Shown one piece after another: positions 13,130-27,236 of a stretch of DNA of 64,000 nucleotides. The notes below the pieces were generated by a model that made no database searches, was not told where the DNA came from, and saw nothing but the letters and a program-made list of their open reading frames with translations. Position 1 is the stretch's first letter. Every line of letters starts with the position of its first letter. Made by a program: the position numbers and the translations under genes. This DNA comes from Kudoa neothunni (Eukaryota; Cnidaria): positions 3,906,001 through 3,970,000 of the forward strand of contig OZ199838.1 in the NCBI GenBank assembly GCA_964304625.1, read 5' to 3'.

Positions 13130-14109
13130 GAATTACAATTATTTCAAGCATAAAATTCATAGTTTATTCGTCTGATCATAGCAATAAATTGCGTAGATGC
13201 TAATTAGGTGTTCATTGTCAATTTTTAAATTTTTTTGTTATTTCTCTTTTAACCACCATTTGGATATAAGTACATAATCTTGTAAAATACTGTAAATGAT
13301 GCTAGAGAATATCTAAGAAACCGTGATTATCGCCCCATCATTTTAAATTTTTAGTATCAAATCAATTAAACTTAACCAGATTAAAAATTAGAGCTAATCA
13401 ATTTAATTTTTCAGTTTAAATAATTAAGAATTTTAAACTATTAGAAGCATAGAAATCAAATAAACCTTGAAACATGTATCTTATCGATTCGTAAGTTTTA
13501 CATTCAGAATCTTGCTATATTAGAGTATCGATTTTCTCATTTATTTCAATTAAAATAAAATAAAAACGTTAAAGGAACTAAATGATGATTTTGAATTAAC
13601 ACTCAACTACTAAATTAATATATCGAGTCTTAAAGTAAGCCAACATAATTTCGCGTTCAAATGTGAATGTTAGGGGGACATCGCGAGCCGTACTTTGGTG
13701 ACCCCTGTTTAAACGTATTGCATAATTTATGTCAAACCGAAAAAAATAATAAAGCATTCCTATTGATCACAAAAAATAATATTCATTTGGAAGTAACATT
13801 ACAAAAATTATTTCTCTTAATGTATGTAAAAATAATTGATTCGAAACTAAAACAACTATGTATCGGGATCACTCAAGAGTCGTTAACTGGTGGAACAGCG
13901 AGATCGTAGCTACATTATATATTTGATATTCCTTATAATTATCAAGGAATATAAAACGTTAAGTATTCCAATCTGTAATAATTTCAAAGGTTATTGTGCT
14001 AGTTTTATCATGAAAATTATCGTAATTTAGATTTAAATATTTTGAAAGTCACGAAATTATTCATAGCTAACCTTTTTAAAATTAGCTTCATAAGTATTGA
14101 TCTTATTTC

Positions 14110-14510
14110 TTTTGTTAATTATTTCGATAGATGATAAGTCGATACTTTTCTACCTCATCCAAACGAACCAATCATACCCACGATAATTAGCGTGTTCATC
14201 TCTTCCTTTCCGTATTGATGTTCAACCGGTTGATTAGTCTGACTGAATTCTTCCAAAATATCATTTAGTCTATATTATAGCCTATTTTGATATATTTAAT
14301 AGTTTCATAATTTATATTTAAGAAATTGCGAACTATCACAGTATATTATTAAATAATATTTCTCTTTAAATTATGAATTTATTATTTTATTTCAATTATC
14401 GAGAAACAATACGAATTATCATTAAATTTTCGCTAAGGCGTGTAACGAGTTAGTAGGAATTATTGATTATTACGCAGATTTAAAACTCATTGTTTTACAA
14501 AATAAAAAAA
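14110..14510 (-). mobile_element. pogo-like fragment with helix-turn-helix piece
   Basis: The minus strand at 14115-14222 aligns closely with plus-strand 3187-3310, sharing GGAAAGGAA, TCGTTTGGATGAGGT and ATCGAAATAATTAAC. Minus-strand 14400-14510 also matches the left part of that element (CTGCGTAATAA, then AATTC). It is thus a second, inverted and decayed copy of the 2819-3805 family. No clean end pair was found. Confidence 0.6.
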
Positions 14511-15683
14511 TAACTCCCAGACTCCACTAAAAACTTGTAATCAACGTTCTATTTTAAGTCTAACTAGATAGATAAGGTTTTAAGGAAAGTTAAGATTTGA
14601 TGGTAATCTTATGCATTCTTTTTTAATCTGCGGGTGAGTCGATAAATTCCACAATCGAGTATTGATGAAATTCTCGCCTCCTATATTTATATAAGGCTAA
14701 TATTAATAAGTATGTTTTTAGAGTGTGGTCACTTTTGAGTAATAAATATCCTAATTCTGAATTTAAATCGCTCAAATTATGAGCAGGAATTCGGTTCATG
14801 CGTTCTAACCTTAAAAGACATTTTTATTTCATACTAATTGAAGATAACAGTAGTAATCAAAATAATAAATATTGTTTTTATGTAATGCACATGCGCGAAC
14901 CTTCAATCTAATTCTTCAAATGAGTTTCATTGCAGTGGATATTTCTTATAATTGCTAACACAACAAATATCATGTGGTCGATTAAATAACCATCGAAATA
15001 ATATTAATGGTGTATATGAATATAAGTGTTGTTCTCCGAAAAGTAATCACTAAGTAGATTATCACAGTAGATAACGATCACATTAGAATGTAACTAAAAT
15101 TTAAATTATTAGCTATTCTTGCATATAAGTCTGTTGAAAAATGGATGGAATAATTTTTTTCTCCGAATAATTTACATACATAATGAGATAATATATTTGA
15201 AAATAGAGTGCATTAAATTATAACTACATTGATGCAATTAAAGTGGATGTGCCACTGCGTAAGAAGGTATTTTGTTTGATGAGATTATTTTCGGGATTGA
15301 AGATTCCAGGTTATGACACAAAAAAGGTATACCATATAAATTTCACCTAACACATAAGTAGAAATCTATAACTATGTGTGTGTGGTGATATTAGTCTGAA
15401 TGAGTGGTGTAATCGGTAAAAATAATTGTCTCAAATTTAAATTTTACCTATATTTGGTCAATACCTGTTAACTTAAAAATTATACCAACGATCGTTGACG
15501 AGTTTATGGTGTTCTATTGGTTTCCTAATAACCAAGTGTTACGTTGGGTGTAGTTATCCTTCCAAACATTATATAAGATTCGGTTGATAAATATTTTGAT
15601 ACAATTCAGTCTAAAAACTAACAAAACATAATGTGATGTTTTTGGATGAATAAATCTGTTAATTTTAATTAACATAGTTGGAA

Positions 15684-18600
15684 ATGGATCATAATATGAG
15701 TGATGGTGATTTTGGCCATCAGTCTCCAATAGTTGCTAATGGGATGTCATGTGAGCCTTTGTTTGACTGTCTCAATGTGTATTCAAGTGGACTATTTTTT
15801 CATTTGAAAAATCCTCACTCAAGTAATAACCAATAATAGATCGAACGATAATAAAGCAGATTTTTTTGTTGGCTAGATGACTATAACGGCGTTGTTGGTG
15901 GTAGATCATCCCCAGCTCGCACTAATTTTTGTGGGAATTTTAAAATATTGAAAATTAGTTCAAAAAATCAAGAAATTTTTATGTTAGAATGGCATCCGAA
16001 ACCATTTTTTCTCAATAAAAAATACACCAAAAACAAGCATATATCAAGTGATTCCAGTTTTTCTTCGTCAGATGTGTCGCTCGAAAAAGTTTCCTGTATA
16101 CTTCCTCTACCACATTTGAAAGAATTTATCAAATTATTTTTACAACCTAGATAATAAAAGTAATAGCGGCGGTATAACAGACGATGAACCCCCTTCGAAA
16201 ATTGACCCCAAAAATAAATGCAGTCAAGAATTAGTAGTAACAAATGATAGTTGTGCTGGAATAAACGATCAATCAACACACTCTCTTTCCCGGTTCTAAC
16301 ACACTGGATTCTGCCTTAATAAGCTGAAGGTGGGGGAAGATGAACAGTCTACCACCTCCATCAATCCCACCTTAAAGCATTGCGCCAGTTTAGGTGATTT
16401 ACCTCGAATGGCAAATGTTCAAAAAGCCGTTTCTGCACGATTGTCAAATGAGGTCCGATCTAATATCAACTGCGAAAGTGGTGTAAACCTCGCTTTCAAA
16501 AAGCACTCTTCTTATAGCACAACCAATCGAGGAACGCAAAGATCATCCACGTTTTTCACTAGAACTCGCTCTCTACGAATCTCACCATATGTGGACAACA
16601 ATTGCCTCGCATATCATCCAGTTTATCGTGAATATCGTGATTTTATCACTGCGATAAAAATCTATGTGAGTGAAAGGAATCACGATTGTGGATATCTGGT
16701 TGTGTACAGTGTCGAAGGCATATCGAAAGCGTTCAATTTTTTGAGAGGTGGTATCAAAAAGTTGATGATCATTTTGAGCACGTTTAAATGGCTTAAAACG
16801 AACCAATCTATTGAAAAAATACAAAAATGATACAAGAACTAGAAAACAGGTAATACTTTAGAATGATTGTTGGTTTCATTTTGTTATGGTTGTTATTTTT
16901 TTTAAATAATATCAAATGTTATTTAATTTTTTTATAGTATTTTTACAAGAACGTCAATTTCTTGTCGTCGTCCTTCGAAGAATTACCACAATATGATTTG
17001 AATGCATTATCAAACTTTTACATCAATAAACCAATAGATCGTCAGATGTTTGAAACATTTTTCAATGCCAAAGGCCAGCTGGTTGATGTGTACAATTTCA
17101 AACGTGTAACTATCTTTATCTCTTTCTCTATTACTAATAATTTGTATTCAGCTACAAATACTTTTTAATTCAATTTCTACCTATCTCTATTACTAACAAT
17201 ATCAACTCGATTTAAATATTTTTAAAACCAATTTTTTATCTCTATCTCTATTACTAACAATACGAAGTCAATTTAAATATCTTTAAAATCAATTTTTTGT
17301 CTATTTCATTGATAATGTAGTTTGGATATTTTGTATGGTTTCGAAGAAAATGTGCGATCAAATGCATGGAAATTCATTTTTGGTTTCTATGCGTTTTCAA
17401 GCACCTACGAAGAACGCACACAAACAGAAAAAACACTTTCTAACGAATATCACATTCTTTCTTCATTAAGGTGATTTCTACATCTACTAATAATCATTAC
17501 GGTTCTTTTGACCACATTTACCTACAGAATTAAAGAAGAAACCATTTCCAGCAAGCCCAATCCCTACCTAAGTATTATTGAGAAAGATGTGGTTAGGACT
17601 GACCGAAAAAACCCCTATTACGCCGGAGACAATAATCCCAATCTACTCAAAATGAAGTTGTTCTCATAGCTACTTTTGTCAAAAAGTTATTATTAACTAT
17701 TATAGAAATATACTACTAAATTATTCCTATTATCGTCCAAATATTGGATATTCGCAAGGAATGAGCGATCTATTGGCACCTATATTATCGTTGTTGAAGG
17801 AGGAGAGTGACTCATTTTGGTGTTTCGTCGGTTTCATGGAAACAGTGCTTTCTGCCACTCTTCCATCTGAAGATCGCATGGACCATATGATGGTAATGTT
17901 TCGATGATAGATTTTATTTTTTTATTTCTATCAATATAGTTCCTGGTGTTCAAATTGATGGAACAATTGTGTCCTGATATACTGAACTTTTTGCGAAGGA
18001 ACGATCTTGAGTTATCCATGATTTTCCTGCATCGCTGGTTCATACTTTCATTCCAGCGAGAATTCCCTCTTGAACAAGTATTTTTTTGATTTTATTTTTT
18101 AATTCATAATCAATTACACTTTAAAGTGTGTATAATGTGAGATTTTTTGGTTAGGGATTTCGAATTTGGGAAGCCTGTTGGTTCTGCCCCACTGTCGACA
18201 ATGGATACTTTCAAATTTTTGTTGCGCTTGCTATGATGTTAAAGTATCACAAGAAAACCAAGTGTAAACGCTCAATTTTCTATCACACACCTGACGAAAC
18301 CCTCAACTTTTTCACCAATATCATAAAAATTGTCAATGCTGAAGATGTGCTGAAGAAGGCAAGAAAATTAGTGGCACGCATCAAACAGTCGCCCGTGTTG
18401 CCGTGTGAACTACGGGTTTTCTTATTCGCCCCATTGGGTTGGAATCACAGTTTTTCACCTAAAGTAAATTTTCGTTGTTTTGAATTACTGTTGTATTATT
18501 TATTATAAAATTGAATAGATCAAATGCAACTGTCTGGACGAAGATAACTGTATCTACAAAGATTGGACCCTCAATAATAAAATGGAAAAACTCATCATCG

Positions 18601-18686
18601 ACTCGATTAAATCATTCCAAAAGCAACACCCCAAAATCAGCAACCAAATCAAACGACTCACCAAACAAAATGATATCAAGCTTTAA
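15684..18686 (+). CDS. TBC1D15: TBC1D15/TBC1D17-type Rab GTPase-activating protein, multi-exon
   Basis: Stimulates GTP hydrolysis by Rab GTPases; vertebrate TBC1D15/17 act on Rab7 at mitochondria and lysosomes. Exon 1 is 15684-15822 (MDHNMSDGDFGHQSPIV...), then a 54-base intron and exon 2 from 15877. The N-terminal half follows the family's Rab-binding region (EIFMLEWHPKPFF, VYSVEGISKAFNFLRGG, NFLSSSFEELP). The TBC domain has NAWKFIFGFYAFSSTYEERT, the arginine finger in IEKDVVRTDR near 17577 (IxxDxxR), the glutamine finger in YSQGMSDL near 17750, FWCF, and HRWFILSFQREF. The last exon ends ..KRLTKQNDIKL with TAA at 18684-18686. An in-frame stop near 16300 implies an intron of about 86-105 bases ending near 16320. 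The symbol means the 15/17 group; I cannot separate the two. Confidence 0.9.
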
Positions 18687-20144
18687 ACCCACAATAAATA
18701 TTTTTTATTCGTTTTATGATATAATGTTGTAAATATATATTAAGATATGTGTTTTTGCTAATACTGCTGTATACGTGTAATTCTCAAATTTTTTGGAAAT
18801 TATGCCGTAGTAATATTCGGCTGATGTCACAAAATTTTCATTTTTATTCTATTTAAACTTAAAGGAAAAATTGAAATATAATAATAATTTTGTCGACAAT
18901 TCTATTAAATGATAATACTTCTTAGAGTGTTCAAGAAGAAACTGAGAGAGATATTTTTGAATCAACGTTTACATTAGATTTAACTAAGTTAAAAATCTTC
19001 AAAAATTTTAAAAATTCCCCAAGTATTGAGCAGCCATAGGAAATCCCGCAACTCAATTGAGAAGCACTTAGCACAGGACTTCCCGATTAGGGGTCCAAGA
19101 CCCAAACTTTGATTCAACGAAAATATTGTATCGTCGAGCACGCTTTGTACATAATCTAATAGTTTTACGTAATGGGAATCTCTGTCGAACGTATGTTATG
19201 TGCGATTCGAGCGCTGGCGAAAAGAAAAATTAGTTTGATACCTCTTCGAACTCAATATATAAATTAAATATCTTTCTTAATACAATCTAAATATATCGTT
19301 CAATATCTTTGATGTTTGTTTTATTAACTTTCATAAATCATCTGAATATCTTTAACTCTCTAGGGCAGGGTCGGCAACCTGCGGCTCCCCACCTTACGTG
19401 CATAATATAAACTAGAATATTTAAGGTTAAAACGTATGTAAATTATATTTTTCGAAATCAAAGAAATCATTATTAACTTCGAATTTTGAATTCATAGAAT
19501 GTATACTTCACAATTTTATATGGAAATATATGGGGAGTGTAAAAAAATATGGTACCGGGAAATCAACATTTTACCTTAATTTTCTTTTTGCGTAATTTTG
19601 GTTAAATCAAAAAAGATAATGAGAACAGAATTACCAACAACAAACATCTAAATATTAATAATTACCGATTGACCAAAATCTATACATATGAATTTTTTAC
19701 GAGACAAAAAAGAGGTAAATGTTCCTCTTTTTCTTCCTGCTTTTTAAATTAAATGGTTATTTTTTGTTATTGTTCAAATTTTTCCTCAATTAAAAAAATA
19801 AATATATGGCTAAAGTCTCCCAAAAACATACTATTCGAATATTTACAAAAATCTTTTATTAATGATAGTTTAATTAATTTATAAATTTTTGTAATAAATA
19901 TTGATTGTTATAAAATAAATATACATGTATTTCCATTGAATCGAATACACTAGAATCTTTTTGTCTGTACATATTTTTGTTAATAGCCTTCCCTTAATGA
20001 TTCTAGTCAGAAACAAACTAAGAAAAGAATTTAATGTCGAAAGTTTATAATGTTGTCTATAACTAAAGACAACATTATAATCTTACTGACATTGAACAAC
20101 TCTCTGTGGAAATCAACGAACATATATCTTATTGAGCAACATAT
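18687..20144. other. Intergenic DNA with a lone hAT-type end
   Basis: An AATAAA at 18693 probably serves the TBC1D15-like gene. At 19365 CAGGGTCGGCAACCTGCGGC looks like a hAT terminus preceded by CTCTAGGG, but I found no partner end. The rest is AT-rich without recognised features. Confidence 0.45.
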
Positions 20145-21973
20145 TTAACCTTCCGAGTGCTCCGAAAATTACTATAAATTTGGATTTGGTGCTTTTGGGC
20201 TCATATATGACCCCACAATTTTCTTACATTATTTTAATTTAAATATATTGAAAAACTTTTTAGTAAAATTTAAGAGGAATCTATCGACGAATTCATACTG
20301 AATTTCGTAAAATATATAAAACGAGAAGATACGATTAGAACCGATTTCAACTAGATGATCGATTTGTCTGTAATTATTAAAATTTTCCTTTGTTTATGGT
20401 TTATTTAATTATTTTATAACTCACGTTAGATAAATATTAAATGAACCTATATTTTAATGGTGAAAATAATTTCATTTTAGTAAAATTAAGTTTTGACCAA
20501 TGTAGTAAATAATTTGTATATTGTTTGGATAAAATGATCGTAAAACTATCAATGTTAGAATATATTATTTAAAAATAACAGCATTTAAAATATTCTGACT
20601 GACAGTGTGTGAACAAATTATAAAAATAACAAATGGCAAAAAAAACATACGTATTTCAAACAGAAAGATTGGATTAATAAACAAGAAAATCTAGTTCGGT
20701 GTTTCCAAACCTTTTTTCCTTCGTTCCCTAATTTTTCTTGAAAAAAGTTCTGTTCCCCGCCTTTTCCAAAATTATTTGTTTTTTAACTTAAACAATTAAG
20801 AACATTCAATCAAACTTCCTGTCATATCAAAATATGAAAGCAATTAATATACAATTCCTTTCGCATTCAACATAAAATTTATTCGTCCAGATCTAACTTA
20901 ATTTATCGATTGGCCTTAAAAATTAACCTTTTAATTCTTCACATCGCCAAAAACAACGCGAAATAAAACTCGTGATAATCTAACCCACATCACGCAAAAC
21001 TTTAATGTATACGTGGGTTATAAACCGAAAATAAATAATCTGGATATAAAACGATCAATACTACATTAGGTTAAATCAAAAACAGGAGAGATCATGATTA
21101 TAAATGAGAAAAGATCGGGATTAAAACCATTTCGATTCTTTGAAGCTAAAGGACCGCGTTAAGGTTATTATTTATAGTCATATAATTATTCGTTGCGTTT
21201 GGTGTTATTTTATGATATTCATAATAATTTAAAAATAATCGATGTCAAAAATCAAGGTATTGATTTCAGTGTGTGCCATAATGTCCAATTATTTCATCAT
21301 TATCCATGTCACATCAATGCTCAGGATTATCAGCGTCCCATTAGAGCTGTTCATTAAGTGTTGAAAAGCTTCTATTCCAACAAAAATTTTTCCACGTCTC
21401 ATCTCTCATCTCATCTCTCATCGATGGGTCGTGGTTATTATGTTAAGAAACACCGCATTATATTTGCCGTAATGCAAAGTTCAATTAGCGACAATTTATC
21501 AGAATTAGAATCTGATAAATCTGACTCAGAATCACTATATTGGGTAGAATTGAAAGTTTCACCACAGTGACTCTTAAAATCCTCGGAATAGTCCTCGTCC
21601 TAACTGTCCATCATTCGAAGTAATCCGCTTTGTTGTCACTCGCATGAATTCGGGAAAGGGTTTTCCTCACTTCCTCTTTATTTTATCGATAGAATTCTAT
21701 AAAACTTTGGATTATGGTACTTACAATTTTTCCGCGTTATTTAATGAAAAAAAAACCTAGAGTCATATACGACCCCACAAGCATTCCGTGTTACAAGTAC
21801 GCATATCTTTTTATTAATTTAGATAATTAACAAATTTTTTCTCACATTACATTAAGCATTTGTTTTTAAGAAAATAGACGTAATATCAGTCATTTTCAAC
21901 GACAAATAATACATTAAAAAATATCACAATATGCTCTGGAGTCTTTACGATCCCAAAGCGCTCGGAAGGTTAA
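20145..21973. mobile_element. Non-autonomous piggyBac-type element
   Basis: TTAA flanks both sides (20145-20148 and 21970-21973). The terminal inverted repeats are CCTTCCGAGTGCTCCGA on the left and CCTTCCGAGCGCTTTGG read inward from the right. Subterminal copies of TCATAT(A/C)GACCCCACAA occur near 20201 and 21763. A short acidic piece near 21490-21540 (SDNLSELESDKSDSES) recalls piggyBac N-termini, but there is no catalytic domain, so the 1.82-kb element is non-autonomous. A lone hAT-like end (CGGTGTTTCCAAACC, 20698) lies within it. Confidence 0.8.
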
Positions 21974-23774
21974 GCTGTCGGTAGAATTGTTGGCATTTCT
22001 GTTTCTCAGTTATTTTTAACAAAATTACAAATAATTATATGTGAGCGTATTTCGTTATTTAATGGATAATATGAGGTTTCATCATTCAAATCATGAATTT
22101 TACAATGAATATGAAATTCATTATCTTCTATTGTATTAACTCTATCTTGGTCCGGGTGAAGAATTTTTTTCAAAAATAAAATTCAAACTTAAAACGAGTG
22201 GCTCTATCAGAGATTGGGGTGAGTTTTTCCACGCATGGATCACGCATTTAGCAGTGTTTCCAAAATTTGTTTGAAAATTCGGTTTTTGCGCTTTGAGAGT
22301 TTTTTGGGAAATTCCACATGGAAGGCGATATTTGAATAAACTAATATTGTAGAATGATTATTTTAATTAATAATTTATTTTTAATTCTATTTAGTTAACA
22401 TAAACATTTTGGGTCGCATTCATAACTATTGGATTAAAATCAGATAAGATATATTTTATTTTATGATAACGCAAATGTTTCATCTCATTCTTGTTAAATA
22501 TTAAAATAATACGATAAACTTAAAAAAATTCAATGAATTTCTTAACATTTTTAATACATTTGGAAAGACGTCTTAGAAAATTGAATTCCTAATGAAAATT
22601 ATTAATTTTATGACATTAAAAAATTAATGTCTATTTATATAAACAGGCCAAGTAAAATCCCACATCATATTAAATTGTTTTTGATCGTTGACTTCAAAAA
22701 ATGGCGTAATTTTGCAAAATTAATTTTTAATATATTAATTTAGATGAATAATTTTTAAAACATATAATGGATTAACGGCTATGCTTCTATTAAGAAAACT
22801 TGTTTTTTATATCGACGTTCTAATAAAAGATGATCAAATTCGAATAAATTTAAATTGATTGAATGAATGAATGAATGAATGAATGAACGAAATGTCAGAA
22901 TTTGTTTCGGCTTCTTCAATCTCAAGTAAAACTGTGTAGAATCTACTTTTAGCGTAGATTTAAACAAAAATTCTTTTTTATTTCTCCCTTCATTTATATA
23001 TATATAAATGGATTTTTAAATAAATATATTTAAATATTTTTAAGTCAATTAGAAATTAGTTAAGTTATTTTTTAAAAGAAACAGATTCAAAAAGTACTAT
23101 ACATTAATTTTGTCGAATTCACCAATATTTTACTATATCATCATTTGCATATTATTATTATCATATTAATAATACTTTTAAATTTAATATTAGAAATTAT
23201 ATTATTTATCTTCATTTAAGATAAAAAAATTAATTTGTGCAATAAATTATATATCCCATATTAGTACTAATAATTTCTTAATGGAGAAAACCATTTATAT
23301 GGATGTTAATCAAAGAAATCATAGTTATAGTTACGCTGAAGCAATAAACAAAGATCGCTAATCGAATTCTACATTTAGTTCATATCATTATATTTTTATG
23401 TTATCTATATTATAGATTTGAATTTTTTGAAAAGTCATTTTTACATTCGTATGAAACTATACTTAAATAGATCATTTTTAAGGTATCACTAAAATTTTTA
23501 TAATATTTTTGACTTTTTTTATCAATTTATATTAAAATAATAAATTATTAAAAAATTTGCATGTATTAAATTTAAATCTTAACAATAAAATAATTAGGAA
23601 ACATACAAATTATACTATTATTTCTTTAGTATATTTATTAACAGGAATCACGTTGATAATATGATTTTGAAATATGTGTAACACATTCCAAATGAGCAAT
23701 AAATAATAGAACCCACCAAAAAATGAACAATTTATAAATACATATAATATTAATCAAAGTTGAGTTGTCTCCGC
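21974..23774. other. Intergenic DNA between piggyBac element and MARVEL gene
   Basis: No gene is recognised. A lone hAT-like end, CAGTGTTTCCAAAATTTG, lies near 22252, and a (GAAT)n microsatellite lies at 22861-22887. The rest is very AT-rich. Confidence 0.5.
22861..22887. repeat. (GAAT)n microsatellite
   Basis: Between six and seven perfect GAAT units. Confidence 0.9.
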
Positions 23775-24538
23775 TTAGATTTCATTGTAGTGTTTGTGTG
23801 CGATGTATTTATCATTGTATTCTCGGTATTGGAAGTAAGCACTGAATAAAAAGAAGATACATGAGAGAAATCCAAACGCCTTAATTTATTTCAATGTATT
23901 ACAATAACATACCAAGATAATATAGATATTACCGCAGCAACCGCCAAATAACTACAACTTGAAAATATAAGTAGTTTGCGGCACCAATACGGATTGAGAC
24001 TTTCATCGTATAGTCTCACGGTTAGGTCAGCTACAATTGCACTTGTGATCAGCATGCTGCAGCCACAGCATAAATCTGTAAAAATTGCCTAAATTTCGCA
24101 CAACAGCATAAGCTAAATTCTGAATAAAATCAAAGTGGAATCTGTTACCAAATAAGACCAACTGAAATCGACTATTCGAACTATAGACGTGAAATAGATG
24201 AAGAGAAAAACCGCAGCATAGGTCATGCACACCGATATACTCACCAACAAATATATTGTTTGTGGAAACGAATAATGGCCTTGAAAATCTACAAGAAATC
24301 CGAATGCTATAATCAATGAGATCTATCAAAAACAAAACCAATTAATACTGGACCAGTTATTCAACAATATCATATCACAGCAATATGAAATTTAAACACT
24401 TACAAATTCCAACATTTTCAACATTCCTATTGGTGACATCACGTAACCTACATCCAGTATGAGGGTGGTTCTTTGATTTTTTGTCGCCACAAACAGGTGA
24501 TCCTTTGTTTTCACATACGGTTTCACATTCAGTCTCAT
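23775..24538 (-). CDS. MARVEL-domain four-pass membrane protein (CMTM/MAL-like), 4 exons
   Basis: Four exons join in frame on the minus strand: 24404-24538, 24149-24322, 23933-24088 and 23775-23879, with introns of 81, 60 and 53 bases. They give about 189 residues starting MRLNVKPYVKTK. The N-terminal tail leads into DVGYVMSPIGMLKMLEF, the classic start of a MARVEL domain. Four hydrophobic spans follow: ISLIIAFGFLV; the LLVSISVCMTYAAVFLF region; the SMLITSAIVADL region; and AVAAAFGFLSCIFFLF. A polar C-terminus ends YNEI. MARVEL proteins of the CMTM, MAL and plasmolipin groups work in membrane apposition and vesicle traffic; which group applies here is not clear. Exon lengths and phases fit exactly, which makes the model strong. 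Confidence 0.85.
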
Positions 24539-26094
24539 ATTTGGTTTTGCTCCGCTTGAATTTGATTGCTAATCGTGATGCCATCATAAAAACTCAACAA
24601 AAAACTATGGCCATGTTGTTGGGTGTTACTTGTAGTCATGTTTCGAAATTGTGCCACACAGTAGCAATACTTCCTTTCAAGGTTGCTTAATTCCAACAGA
24701 AAGGAACCGTTGCTATCGAATCGACGGTGTTTTAGAAACGGTTACCATGGGAATACTTTTATATTCATATTACAGTCTCAATGACACCTTATGTTACGCA
24801 ATAATTCCAAGGACGAAGCAAATAGTTAGGATGGGTTTACATTCATGTAAACTGGCAATCTATTAAAATTTATTCTAATTTAATTTGGTTTCCAAATTTA
24901 TCATGAATTTTCGATATAAAAATTAATCCTTGGGGTGGTTCTTTATTTAAACTTTTTTGCTTCTAACTTATCCAAAAATACATAAAAAAATCGGATCAGT
25001 AGGAGCTGATTTGCCTAAAACAACCTATATTCCGCTATCCTGAATATTTGTTTCGATGAAAATTGAGTTGCAGTATACGTTACCATAGCAACTATTAGCT
25101 AAATCACCAAACATAACTAGAATCCTAAAATGAAGCTAAAGCTGGTCAATCAAGCACTTTAAATATTTCAAATTTTATGTACAATATAAATTGATACAAT
25201 ATCTGAATGACTATTAGCGAAGTATCTGACATAATTTACTGGGAAAATACATTCATTAAATTAATTATGGTGGATAAAAATTTAAGATACATATATTCTC
25301 CTGTATTTAATTACGAATAAGATCGACTAGAAATGGGTGTGTTAAATGTTAAAAAAATAGCTAGTTAATTTCTTTGACAACTTATCGATGCGCATATATC
25401 GGTAATATTTCATTTATAAGAAAGATTATTATAATAATTATAAGAATATGAGGCATGGAAAATCTATTTATTTTGATAGAAACATGAATCTACTTTTAAA
25501 TAAATAAATAGCATGATTTTAGTATATTTAATTGTAAAAATTTATTAATTAATCACATATATGATTACGGTCGTGTATGATATAGGATGCCAACTAAAAT
25601 AAATTATGAGTTCTAAAATTCATAATGTTATTTTTATCTTTTCTAATAAAACACATAAAACTAAACGCATTTACAAGCCTAATTACTTTATTAATGTGCC
25701 AAATAGCCAATGAAAAATGAAATAAAAGTTCCAGATTATTAATACGAAATAATTTACATTCAATTGAGACAGAATAAAATGACTTGATTTAATCAAATTT
25801 GGTGTGATTAACTTATTATCAATTATACTTAAAGCTTATTTTTTAGAATTCATTGGGAAAAATATTTTTCGCCGTTTCTTTGCTATTGTAGAAAATGTCA
25901 ATTAAATAATAAATGAATTATTTTACATTAACTACTGATAAATGTAGCAAACGATAATTCTGTATTACAAACAATGCACGTGGATTTATTAGAAGAGGAT
26001 AGATTGAATCAGCATTACAACAGCGCCAAATTTGAAGTCATTATATTGAGAATATAGAATTCAGAGAAAATGAATTGGATTTTAATTTTCTCGG

Positions 26095-26457
26095 TCAGGG
26101 GTCTCCAACTATTTCTTCAATTTACCCCTCAACTCGGAAGCTAAATTCATATGTACTTTAAGGTTGTATATTCGTTTAAGTAATATTCATCCATATTTCT
26201 AAATGCGAAACGAGGCAAAAACAAGGAAACTGATAACAGTTGTATAAACAATTGTTCCTAACAAAGTTTTAAATATTTCTGCCAACATCTTCATTGGGTT
26301 TAATAGCCTTGAATAATAAAACTCCTTGGAAATTTTTAAATACGTAACAAACCGAATAATGTAAAAATTGCCTCTATCCGATTTGATGTCACTTAATTTA
26401 CACCTTTTCATTTAAAATTTATCCTTAGGATGTAACTTTACCCCCGGTTGAAAACAC
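26095..26457. mobile_element. Probable old hAT MITE
   Basis: The left end CAGGGGTCTCCAAC and the right end, TAGGTGTTTTCAACCGGGGG read inward, share about 9 of their first 14 positions. The flanks TTCTCGGT and CTCTAAGT agree at five of eight positions. The interior does not encode a recognisable protein. The poor match means an old insertion and moderate confidence. Confidence 0.45.
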
Positions 26458-27036
26458 CTACTCTAAGTAACTGAAAAATTTCCATCCTCCAAATAAAAAT
26501 GAAGTATAAATCTATCTCAAGTTGTTATTTTGTTGAATTGTTTTAAATAAAATTAGGCATTGATTGAAAAAATATTAGGACAATTTATTGGGCGAATTAT
26601 GAATAAACAGTCAAGTCAATTATTAAGGTTATTCTAATTGCGCATGCGTGATATTTGTTATATTTCTTTGGAATATGATTGTATTTATGGCTTGGTTTCC
26701 TCAATTTTTTTGTTTAAACAAATAATTGAACAAATTTCAATTAATTTATCTTATTTTAAACAACGTGATGTAATATTGCGCGGAAATACATAAAGTGATA
26801 TCAAACATTGATTATTTCATAAAACAGTTATCATATATGTTTTTTAATACTTTCCGCAGTAAGAGAATAAGGAAACTGATGAAGAGTTATCGTACTTATG
26901 CTAATAAGTATAAGAGTCATTAGAATCTTAGGAGATGATTACATGCTTATATAGATGTTGTGTATGTGGGCGAGCATCGCTTCTATTGTTTTTGGTTATT
27001 TTTTTTGATATTTTAACTAATTGTTCAAAAGAAAAA

Positions 27037-27236
27037 TGTGGGTAAATTTCTACCCCAATTTTATTTGGAGGGTGTTTTTACATTACCATATTTTATGTAC
27101 GGTGAAATAAAATTTCAATATATTTTTCTTAATCTTCATAATGATAGGGAATTAAAAAATCGGATAAGATTTTTTTTTTTCATTAATACGTTATAATAAT
27201 GTTGGCAACAATTTACTTGAAGTAGAAATCTACATC
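27037..27236. repeat. Degenerate palindrome pair, 180 bases apart
   Basis: GTGGGTAAATTTCTACCCC ends at 27056. A decayed partner (TAGAAATCTACATC) ends at 27236. Each is followed by TTTTATTTGGAGG. The spacing equals that of the pairs at 2522-2717 and 37781-37974. Confidence 0.55.

Larger units (their letters stand above)
12300..15683. other. Intergenic DNA upstream of TBC1D15-like gene
   Basis: Apart from the piggyBac MITE and the pogo fragment listed separately, I see no supported feature. An 80-codon open frame at 13667-13909 matches nothing I recognise and has no visible splice-linked neighbours. Confidence 0.5.

Noticed and set aside
13667-13909. An 80-codon open frame
   Set aside because: No family motif, no neighbouring exons with matching phase, and chance frames of this size are common here.
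20698-22270. A hAT element between CGGTGTTTCC at 20698 and CAGTGTTTCC at 22252
   Set aside because: Both ends face the same way, so they cannot be the two termini of one element.
24481-24866. Plus-strand open frames upstream of and over the MARVEL gene
   Set aside because: The minus-strand four-exon model has exact phases and four membrane spans; the plus frames overlap it in part and show no motif.
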